Shown here piece after piece: positions 1 through 5,865 of a DNA stretch of 14,003 nucleotides. Source of the stretch: Armatimonadota bacterium (GTDB lineage Bacteria > Armatimonadota > Armatimonadia > Armatimonadales > Armatimonadaceae); assembly GCA_014380985.1 (NCBI GenBank), contig JACMIU010000408.1, forward strand, positions 1 to 14,003, written 5' to 3'. Every line of letters begins with the position of its first letter. Position 1 is the stretch's first letter. The notes under the pieces are model-generated. The model did no database searches, was not told where the DNA came from, and saw only the letters and a program-made list of their open reading frames with translations. A program made the position numbers and the translations under genes.

Positions 1-1863
1 ACCAAATCGTCCCCCGCCGCACAGTATTCGGGGGTACAGAACGCGGTGTTGGCGAATGTACAGGGCTACGAGAACAGCCTCAACACCGCTCGCCAAGAGT
101 TAGCCGGCTACGAAGCGAGCGTGAATCAGTTGCGTTCTCTCCTTGCCGCGAGCAACGCTACCGCCACCGTGCCGCTACCGAGCGGCGAGAACCCCCGCGT
201 CCGCGCCCTTGAAAGCCGCGTCGCCGATCTGCGAATCGCTTTTAGCCGCGTGCAGGAATCGAACTACGACACCGGTTCGGACGTGTACAAGCAGGCACAG
301 GCAGAACTGTCGCAAGCCGAAGCCGAACTGAAGCGGGCGCAAAAAGAGCCGTTCTCCGCGACCGCGCTCAACACCAACCGGCAGGATTTGGTGGCGGCAC
401 TCGGATCGGCGCAGGTCAAGCAGCGCGACGCGCAAAGCCGCGTGGTGGTGTTACAAAACCAAGTTACTGCCGAACGCGAGAAACTAAAGACGTTGCCCCT
501 CGCCGCTGCGAAACTCGCCGACCTGTCCCGCGAAGCCGCATTGCGGCAAGACGCCGTGGCACGTCTCGAAAAAGCCTTAGCCGACGCCGAACTGCAAGCC
601 ATCGAACGCGGACGCGCCGGAACCGTGAGCATCGTTTCCGCCGCGCAAGCCGAATTGGTCGAGGGCATGACCACCGGGCAACTGCTCAAGATCATCGTGT
701 ACGGAATGACGCTCGCATTAGTGTTCGCGTGTTTGCTGTTCGTTGCGTTGGACTACTTGGACAACGCGGTGAAAACCGTGGGCGACGCACAGCGACTGAT
801 GAACCTGTCGGTTATCGGGCAAATCCCGTCGCACCTGCCCGACCTGCTACGCGCCCCGCGCATCGTCGCTCTTGATCCGCTCTCGCCCGCCGCCGAATCG
901 TACCGGCTTTTGCGCTCCGACTTGATTTTCCTGTGTCAGGAACGCGCCTTTAAGTCGCTGGTCGTTGCTCCGATTCGCCCCGGTCAGGGGGCGACCACAA
1001 CCGCTGGAAACCTCGCCATCGCCCTCGCGCAGTCAGGGCGAAAGGTAATCTTGATTGACGCCGACCTGCGCCGACCGAAACTACACGCGGTTTTTAATGT
1101 GTCGAACGATGCCGGGGTATCGGGCGTTCTGACCGGTCAAACCACGTATGATGCCGCATTGCTTCCGACCGATGTGGAAAATCTTCGCCTTTTGCCCGCC
1201 GGGTCGCCGGTGCTGAACCCGTCGGAACTAATCGGAAGCGGCATGATGGGTGCGCTTCTGAAAAAGTTAGGCGAGATGGCAGAATTCGTAATTGTGGATA
1301 CGCCTTCGCCCGCCTCGTTCGCCGATGGCGCGGTATTGGCATCGCTCGCGGACGCTACGCTACTCGTGCTTCGCGCTGGTCAAGCCCCCGACGGCTCCGT
1401 TGAAGCGCAGGTGCAAACCCGACTACAGAAGGCGCGGGCGAATGTCTTGGGGATGGTGCTGAACGATGTGGAGCCGGAGCGACTGCTCGGTTCGCGCCCC
1501 GTGGAACAGTTCATGCCGCTCGCAATTGGCAATGTTTCCGAAGCCACGTATGCGCCGCTTCCCGCCCTGCCGAAGCCAGTCAGTCTAACCGCGAACGACG
1601 CCCCGGATGAAAAAGAGTACGAGTATGATGTCGAAGACGCGGAGGACGACGCGCCGCCCGCGCCTAAGCCGATAGTGGTGGGTCGCCCGCGCATCGTCTC
1701 CACCGCGATTTCTACCCCGGTCGGCGCGGGAAGCAACGGCAATGGAAAATCCGCCCCTAAGATAACACGCAAGACGGATGTACCGCTTAGTATCTTGATA
1801 GTCGCAGGACTTTCTACCGGCGTAGGGTTGCTCACGCTCGCACTTTCGCGGGCGGGGGCGTAA
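1..1863 (+). CDS. Polysaccharide co-polymerase / BY-kinase-like protein (Wzz-GumC type), 5' truncated, degenerate Walker A
   Basis: The frame is open from base 1, so the true start lies left of the window; the first in-frame GTG (46) is not credible because coiled-coil sequence already precedes it. Proteins of this family sit in the inner membrane and control chain length and export of exopolysaccharide or capsule. Visible parts are a long Ala/Gln/Glu-rich coiled coil (about 50-650), a membrane helix (about 682-759, LLKIIVYGMTLALVFACLLF) and a cytoplasmic MinD/BY-kinase-like ATPase domain (about 850-1500). Walker A' (VILIDADLRRPKLH) and Walker B (FVIVDTPSP) are well kept. Walker A reads RPGQGATTTAGNLA, where BY-kinases have PGEGKS/T, so the ATP-binding lysine is Ala (codon 991-993). 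An acidic tail with two tyrosines (EYEYDVEDAEDD) and a second hydrophobic helix at the very C-terminus (VPLSILIVAGLSTGVGLLTL) follow. The family call is firm; kinase activity is doubtful. Confidence 0.85.
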   Translation, partial: TKSSPAAQYSGVQNAVLANVQGYENSLNTARQELAGYEASVNQLRSLLAASNATATVPLPSGENPRVRALESRVADLRIAFSRVQESNYDTGSDVYKQAQAELSQAEAELKRAQKEPFSATALNTNRQDLVAALGSAQVKQRDAQSRVVVLQNQVTAEREKLKTLPLAAAKLADLSREAALRQDAVARLEKALADAELQAIERGRAGTVSIVSAAQAELVEGMTTGQLLKIIVYGMTLALVFACLLFVALDYLDNAVKTVGDAQRLMNLSVIGQIPSHLPDLLRAPRIVALDPLSPAAESYRLLRSDLIFLCQERAFKSLVVAPIRPGQGATTTAGNLAIALAQSGRKVILIDADLRRPKLHAVFNVSNDAGVSGVLTGQTTYDAALLPTDVENLRLLPAGSPVLNPSELIGSGMMGALLKKLGEMAEFVIVDTPSPASFADGAVLASLADATLLVLRAGQAPDGSVEAQVQTRLQKARANVLGMVLNDVEPERLLGSRPVEQFMPLAIGNVSEATYAPLPALPKPVSLTANDAPDEKEYEYDVEDAEDDAPPAPKPIVVGRPRIVSTAISTPVGAGSNGNGKSAPKITRKTDVPLSILIVAGLSTGVGLLTLALSRAGA

Positions 1864-1866
1864 AAT
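1861..1866 (+). promoter_or_regulatory. Candidate -10 box TAAAAT, 6 nt before GTG start
   Basis: TAAAAT overlaps the stop codon of the upstream gene and ends 6 nt before the GTG at 1873. No Shine-Dalgarno sequence is visible. This spacing would place transcription initiation at or next to the start codon, as in leaderless mRNAs. It is inferred from pattern only, and no good -35 was found. Confidence 0.3.
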
Positions 1867-1872
1867 GAGCGC

Positions 1873-2538
1873 GTGAACTATTTAGCACACCATTTTCTGG
1901 CACGGCGTTCGCGCCCTGCCGGAAGCGCGGACTTTTGCGCGGGCAACCTGCTTCCCGATTTGCTGGCGGCGGGGAGCGACCCGCGTTTGCGAAGCGTGAG
2001 CGAATCGGTTGGCGATTTGGCGGACGGGGTGCGCCTTCACCTCGCCACCGACAAAACGTTTCACGGAAGTGCGGCGTTCGCGGACACGCAAAAACAGGCG
2101 AACGCTTTGCTTCTGTCCGCGCCGTGGGCAACCGCGCCGCGCCGCCGCTTTTTTGTCGCGCACGTGCTGGTGGAACTCGCGTTGGACGCGCATATTCTGC
2201 ACCGTTTCCCCGACCTGCCGACCGACTTGTACGCCGCGCTTTCTCAGTCGCTCGCGGGCGGTTTGGTGGCACAAGCCGAAACCCTGCTCGGTAAATCCGC
2301 GCCGAACCTTTACGCCACCACAACGCGCTTTATCGAAAGCGGTTTCCTGCGCGATTACGCCGCACCGGAAGGGTTGGCGGATTCGCTAACACGGGTCTGC
2401 CACCGCGCCGGAGTGCCGAACTTTGAAACCGCCGCCGACCGCGAAACACTCGCGCAAGTTTTTGATGATTTCGCTCCGATTCTCGCCCCGTTTGTACCGG
2501 AAATGTTGCCGTCTATCTCGCCTGTCGTGGTACAATAA
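1873..2538 (+). CDS. ACP phosphodiesterase (AcpH/DUF479) family-like protein
   Basis: A 221-residue protein starting MNYLAHHFLA, with GNLLPDLL at about 24-31 and a GVRLHLATDKTFHGSAAF segment at about 52-69. These match the pattern of E. coli AcpH (MNFLAH..., GNLLADFV, then G-x2-H-x3-D...TD), which removes the phosphopantetheine arm from acyl carrier protein. The His/Asp pattern of the metal-dependent HD-like core is only partly recognisable in VAHVLVELALDAHILH (about 95-110), so substrate and activity are unproven. The GTG start is chosen because MN-LAH is the usual family N-terminus and begins exactly there. It lies 9 nt after the upstream stop, with no Shine-Dalgarno sequence. Nothing in the neighbours indicates its pathway. 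Confidence 0.6.
   Translation: MNYLAHHFLARRSRPAGSADFCAGNLLPDLLAAGSDPRLRSVSESVGDLADGVRLHLATDKTFHGSAAFADTQKQANALLLSAPWATAPRRRFFVAHVLVELALDAHILHRFPDLPTDLYAALSQSLAGGLVAQAETLLGKSAPNLYATTTRFIESGFLRDYAAPEGLADSLTRVCHRAGVPNFETAADRETLAQVFDDFAPILAPFVPEMLPSISPVVVQ
2506..2536 (+). promoter_or_regulatory. Candidate clpS promoter
   Basis: TTGCCG (2506-2511) and TACAAT (2531-2536) are 19 nt apart, and the -10 overlaps the stop codon of the upstream gene. This would give a leader of about 35-40 nt before the clpS ATG at 2581, containing a weak GGGAG about 14 nt from the ATG. The -10 is a 5/6 match; the -35 is weak and the spacer is long. Confidence 0.3.
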
Positions 2539-2580
2539 CCGCGACAAAACACCTCCGAATGGGAGCCTCGCGCCAAAACT

Positions 2581-2931
2581 ATGCCAACCACGATTGAACG
2601 CCCCGGAACTATCGAACGCCCCGGAACGGTGCAACCGCCGTCGCCCTTGGGACTGCCCGGCTTCGACGAATGGGAAGATGTACGGGCGGGCGCGGACATA
2701 TCGGGTCCGTGGATAGTGATTCTGTATAACGACGATTGGCACACCTTCGAGGATGTGATTGATATTTTGCAAAAAGCGACCGGTTGCTCGGAAGAGCAAG
2801 GCTACGCGATTGCGGTCGAGGTAGACTCGAAAGGGCGGGCAATCTGCTTTGACGGTTCCCGCGAGGAGTGTGAGCGAGTCGCCGCGATCATCGCCACGAT
2901 TCGTTTGCAGGTGGAAACCGACCGGGCATAG
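2581..2931 (+). CDS. clpS: ATP-dependent Clp protease adaptor ClpS
   Basis: A 116-residue protein. ClpS adaptors bind proteins with destabilising N-terminal residues and hand them to the ClpA/ClpC unfoldase for degradation by ClpP. The ClpS core covers about residues 40-112: WIVILYNDDWHTFEDVIDILQ carries the signature NDD (50-52) that contacts the substrate alpha-amino group, followed by the helix-turn with SKGRAIC (83-89). Aligned without gaps to E. coli ClpS (MLAVHYQGKAIC), the N-degron-contacting His66 corresponds to Asp82 here (codon 2824-2826). The N-terminal extension contains a perfect IERPGT duplication (5-10, 11-16) and is Pro-rich. No ClpA or ClpC is encoded in the window; clpP and clpX lie 8 kb away. 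The family call is firm, but N-end-rule function is less certain because of the missing His. Confidence 0.9.
   Translation: MPTTIERPGTIERPGTVQPPSPLGLPGFDEWEDVRAGADISGPWIVILYNDDWHTFEDVIDILQKATGCSEEQGYAIAVEVDSKGRAICFDGSREECERVAAIIATIRLQVETDRA
2593..2628 (+). repeat. 18-bp tandem duplication in clpS 5' end
   Basis: Two adjacent 18-bp units (2593-2610 and 2611-2628) differ at only two positions and encode IERPGT twice. They lie in the disordered N-terminal extension of ClpS and keep the reading frame. Confidence 0.9.
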
Positions 2932-2940
2932 GTACGCTCT

Positions 2941-2946
2941 TACAGT
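2941..2946 (+). promoter_or_regulatory. Candidate -10 box TACAGT, 7 nt before ATG
   Basis: TACAGT (TANNNT) ends 7 nt before the ATG at 2954, and no Shine-Dalgarno sequence is seen in the 22-nt gap after clpS. It is consistent with a leaderless or near-leaderless start, but it is a short motif and easy to find by chance. Confidence 0.25.
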
Positions 2947-2953
2947 CGAGATT

Positions 2954-3316
2954 ATGATGTACAAAGCAACTTACGGTCAGTTAGAGCGGGCGTTAAGGAT
3001 CCTTGGCTTCCGCCGTCAAAGCGACCCGCAATACTTTGTTCTGCGTCATCAGAACGGCCAAGACTTTATCGCGTTAGCCGGGGGTAATGACGATACCATT
3101 TTGCGTCCGGCGTATCTCTGTGCCGTTGAAAGTAGTATTGTCGGTCGGGGGGTTGCCAGCACCGACGAATTGAACGAAGCACTTGCCAAGGTAGGCGGCA
3201 CTTGCCCTATTTGCGGCAGTCGGCGTGTGCGCGGTAAGTATTACACAACGCGGTTGGTGCGTCGCCATCGCCCGATCCGCCCAAAATCAAAAGCGAGAGC
3301 AACGACGCCCGCCTAA
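2954..3316 (+). CDS. HicA-like small protein with C-terminal CPxCG motif and basic tail
   Basis: A 120-residue protein. Residues 5-73 (TYGQLERALRILGFRRQ...YFVLRHQNGQDFIAL...) follow the HicA/YcfA pattern of helix, 'LGF', strand and strand, a small dsRBD-like fold found in toxin mRNases. The catalytic GSH histidine of HicA is absent (SDPQYFVLRH here), and no HicB antitoxin is adjacent, so this is probably not an active HicA toxin. Residues 83-89 (TCPICGS) form a single CxxC knuckle, followed by an Arg/Lys-rich tail suited to nucleic-acid binding. An open frame runs upstream to 2849 inside clpS. The ATG pair at 2954/2957 is preferred because it lies after the clpS stop and begins the conserved part. 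It sits 3 nt before nurA, so co-transcription is likely. Confidence 0.55.
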   Translation: MMYKATYGQLERALRILGFRRQSDPQYFVLRHQNGQDFIALAGGNDDTILRPAYLCAVESSIVGRGVASTDELNEALAKVGGTCPICGSRRVRGKYYTTRLVRRHRPIRPKSKARATTPA

Positions 3317-3319
3317 ACC

Positions 3320-4498
3320 ATGCGCTCTGCCCCGTCCGATATGATTACCCCCTACGCCGACCTGCCCGACGAAGTGTTGCAAAAGGTGCTGGGGCGCACC
3401 GCCGAAGTCGCCGAGGCGGTCAAGAACTTGTTCACCGCGATTCGGGAGCAGGGTCCGGCGATGCGCGATTCGCTCCTGAACGCCCGCCTTATTCGCCGCT
3501 ACTCCGACCTGCCCGGTTGTCCCGAATCCCCCACGGTCGCCGCTGTAGACGGCGGCGCGGCACTCGAAAAGTCTATGGGAACCGATACCGCGCTTGCGGT
3601 CGCGGTCGGTATCGAGGGATTGTCCGATAAGCCCGCCGTTTACTGGCCCGGTGTGCAGTACGCCTCGTGGCAGGAAACCGTGCCGCATCAGGGCGATGAA
3701 ACGGCGACACTTTGCCGGGGCGTGATGACCGCGCTTGAACTTGCCGTTCTGCGCGACGCGCCGCACGACTGCGTACTTTTAGACGGGGCGCACCTGACGC
3801 CGATTATCGCGCTGTCTACCTTGCTCTCGGTGAACAACGAAACCCTGCGCGATCATATCGGCGCGATTGTGACGCAGTACGACACTGCGGACGCCCTGCG
3901 AACCGTGATGGAAAAGCCGAGCATCGTTGCCGTGGTCAAGTACGACTCGTCACGGGATCTGTCGCACTCGTTTATCCCCGACAACCTGCGCGGCGTCGGC
4001 GTCGGCTTGGACGACAAAACCCTGACGCGCTTTTTGCTGGAGGAAGGCGAATATACCGCGCCGCAAAAACTGCTACTGTCGGCGCAAAGCCGGACACACT
4101 GGATTTCCAAGCAAATCGCGCCGCTTACCCCGACCGATGCCGCCCGTGAAAGCGTCCGGCTTGCCATTAACGACGTGGTGGCACGGGTGAACGACGACAA
4201 AATCCTGTTTACATACTTCAAGCCGCACGCTTGGTCGCCCGCGTTCCGCCTCGAAATCAAACAGGAAGCGGCGGACGATCCGGCACAACTGTGCGCGATT
4301 CTGACCGGCATCAAGGAGCAGGTCGTGTCGCCGGAAATCCGCGAACCGTACCCGCAGTGGGTAGCGGATCGGATGGCAAAATCGGTCGGCGACGCGCTGG
4401 TCGCGCTCCGTACCGCCGTTCACTACGACTTAGCTGATTCGGGCATGGGCGAGTTCGCGGCATTGTTCGCGCAGTCGTACCGCACCGAGGAAATGTAG
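3320..4498 (+). CDS. nurA: NurA-domain nuclease
   Basis: A 392-residue protein with the NurA pattern of an RNase H-like nuclease. PTVAAVDGGAA places the first catalytic Asp at residue 77, CVLLDGAHL the second at about 155, and IVAVVKYDSSRDLSH forms the third conserved block. FTYFKPHAWSPAFRLEIKQ and the C-terminal EPYPQWVADRMAKSVGDALV match the last conserved segments. NurA processes DNA ends, in archaea together with the HerA ATPase during recombination repair. The canonical His in the final YP..-AH motif is Asp here (WVADRMAK). No herA is present in the window. The start is the ATG at 3320, 3 nt after the upstream stop; an internal ATG at 3341 is also possible. Transcription probably ends at the hairpin at 4516-4552. 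Confidence 0.8.
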   Translation: MRSAPSDMITPYADLPDEVLQKVLGRTAEVAEAVKNLFTAIREQGPAMRDSLLNARLIRRYSDLPGCPESPTVAAVDGGAALEKSMGTDTALAVAVGIEGLSDKPAVYWPGVQYASWQETVPHQGDETATLCRGVMTALELAVLRDAPHDCVLLDGAHLTPIIALSTLLSVNNETLRDHIGAIVTQYDTADALRTVMEKPSIVAVVKYDSSRDLSHSFIPDNLRGVGVGLDDKTLTRFLLEEGEYTAPQKLLLSAQSRTHWISKQIAPLTPTDAARESVRLAINDVVARVNDDKILFTYFKPHAWSPAFRLEIKQEAADDPAQLCAILTGIKEQVVSPEIREPYPQWVADRMAKSVGDALVALRTAVHYDLADSGMGEFAALFAQSYRTEEM

Positions 4499-4515
4499 AC
4501 GAACAACAAAACGCG

Positions 4516-4552
4516 AAACGCCCCCGCGCCGAAAATCGGCGCGGGGGCGTTT
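4516..4552. terminator. Bidirectional hairpin between nurA and sucB
   Basis: A perfect 16-bp stem (4516-4531 pairing with 4537-4552) with a 5-nt loop (AAAAT). The outer ends are AAAC/GTTT, so each strand has a short T run at the base. It lies in the 70-nt gap between convergent stop codons (4498 and 4569), where a shared transcription terminator is expected. Confidence 0.85.
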
Positions 4553-4568
4553 GCGACTTTGCGGGCGT

Positions 4569-5861
4569 TTACCCTTCCAACAGAAGCGTTTCCGGGTCTT
4601 CCACCAACTGCTTGACCTTGACGAGGAAGCGTACCGCTGTGCCACCGTCCACAATCCGGTGGTCATACGACAGCGCGATGTACATCATCGGGCGAATCGC
4701 CATCTCGTTGTTGATGACGATCACGCGCTGTTGAATCGTGTGCATACCGAGGATACCGACCTGCGGGTAGTTCAAAATCGGGGTGGACATCAGGGAGCCG
4801 TAGACGCCGCCGTTCGTGATTGTGAACGTGCCGCCGGTCAAATCGCTAATGCCGAGCGTACCGGCTTGCGCTTTTCCGGCGACTTCCTTGATTTTCTTCT
4901 CGATGCCCGCGAACCCCAAGGTATCGGCGTCGCGCACCACGGGAACCACCAAACCCTCCTCCACGCCGACCGCGATTCCGATGTCGTAGTAGCGTTTTAG
5001 CACAATATCGTCGCCCTGTATTTCGGCGTTCAGATACGGGAACTGCTTTAATGCTCCGATAACCGCCTTCGTGAAAAACGACATAAAGCCGAGTCCGACG
5101 CCGAACTGCTTCTCGAACGTTTCTTTGCGCCGCTTGCGTAGTTCCATGATCGCGGTCATATCCACCTCGTTGAAGGTGGTCAGCATCGCGGTGTTCTGCG
5201 TCGCCTGCATCAGGTTGGCGGCAATCGTTTTGCGCCGCCGCGTCATCTTGATTCGCTCTTCGGGGCGACCGGACGGCAACGCGGCGACAACGGCGGAAAC
5301 TGGCGCGACGGTGGGTGCGGGCTTCGCCGGGGCGACCGTTGCCGCTTTTTCTACTACCGGCGCGGCGATCTTCCCGGTCACGTCGCTTGCCGTGATGCGT
5401 CCGCCCGTGCCGGTTCCGGTCACGGTGGCAAGGTCTACGTTCTCGCTTTTCGCCACGGTTTTGGCGAGCGGGGTGCTAACGGCGTGGGCGTCGGCGGTTG
5501 CCGATTGCGCCACGGGCGCGGTCGGCGAAAGATTCGGCGGCGACGGGTTCCCTGTGCCTGATTCGCCTGTTTCGGCAGTCTTAATTTCCGTGGCTACTGG
5601 GGGAGCGGCAGTTGCCGCTCCCCCAGACTCGCCGACCGTTCCCAGCACGTCGCCGACACCCACCGTGTCGCCGACTTGTTTCAAAATCTCGCTTAAAACG
5701 CCATCCGCTTCGGCTTGAATCACCTGATTGACCTTGTCGGTTTCGAGTTCGACAATTTCGTCCCCGGCGGACACGGCGTCCCCGGCATTTTTGAGCCAAC
5801 TGGCAATCGTCGCCTCAACGACCGATTCGCCCATATTCGGAACCACGATTTGTGTGGGCAT
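4569..5861 (-). CDS. sucB: 2-oxoglutarate dehydrogenase E2, dihydrolipoyllysine succinyltransferase
   Basis: A 430-residue protein that transfers the succinyl group to CoA in the TCA-cycle 2-oxoglutarate dehydrogenase complex. The lipoyl domain is at 1-78, with the lipoyl-lysine in ELETDKVNQ (Lys43). A flexible Ala/Pro/Thr-rich linker follows, then an E3/E1-binding domain (about 129-166, STPLAKTVAKSENVDLATVTGTG) and a second linker. The trimer-forming catalytic domain (about 203-430) holds the active-site His401 and Asp405 in YDHRIVDGG. The start ATG is 4 nt after the sucA stop, indicating one transcript and probably coupled translation. The assignment to SucB rather than a pyruvate or branched-chain E2 rests on the adjacent SucA. 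A perfect palindrome lies in the codons for residues about 79-88. Confidence 0.95.
   Translation of the reverse strand: MPTQIVVPNMGESVVEATIASWLKNAGDAVSAGDEIVELETDKVNQVIQAEADGVLSEILKQVGDTVGVGDVLGTVGESGGAATAAPPVATEIKTAETGESGTGNPSPPNLSPTAPVAQSATADAHAVSTPLAKTVAKSENVDLATVTGTGTGGRITASDVTGKIAAPVVEKAATVAPAKPAPTVAPVSAVVAALPSGRPEERIKMTRRRKTIAANLMQATQNTAMLTTFNEVDMTAIMELRKRRKETFEKQFGVGLGFMSFFTKAVIGALKQFPYLNAEIQGDDIVLKRYYDIGIAVGVEEGLVVPVVRDADTLGFAGIEKKIKEVAGKAQAGTLGISDLTGGTFTITNGGVYGSLMSTPILNYPQVGILGMHTIQQRVIVINNEMAIRPMMYIALSYDHRIVDGGTAVRFLVKVKQLVEDPETLLLEG
5597..5626. repeat. Perfect palindrome inside sucB linker
   Basis: Two 14-bp arms (5597-5610 and 5613-5626) are perfect reverse complements separated by 2 nt. 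The arms contain CTGGGGGAGC / GCTCCCCCAG. It falls in codons for the SGGAATAAPP part of the linker just after the lipoyl domain, where the protein tolerates almost any sequence. There is no T run on either side, so a classical terminator is not indicated. Confidence 0.9.
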
Positions 5862-5865
5862 AAAC

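Noticed and set aside
1865..1876. Three-codon mini-ORF (ATG AGC GCG TGA) overlapping the GTG start at 1873
   Set aside because: It could couple translation, but so short an ORF is expected by chance and has no ribosome binding site.
2849..2953. Upstream extension of the HicA-like gene into clpS
   Set aside because: It is only an open frame overlapping a well-supported clpS. The conserved part begins at the ATG pair 2954/2957.
2954..3316. Functional HicAB toxin-antitoxin module
   Set aside because: There is no HicB neighbour and the catalytic GSH histidine is missing.
5071..5718. 215-codon open frame antisense to sucB, and similar long antisense frames within sucA (7465-8160) and nurA (3853-4314)
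   Set aside because: They are shadows of GC-rich coding sequence on the other strand, with no recognisable domains and Ala/Arg/Ser-rich composition.
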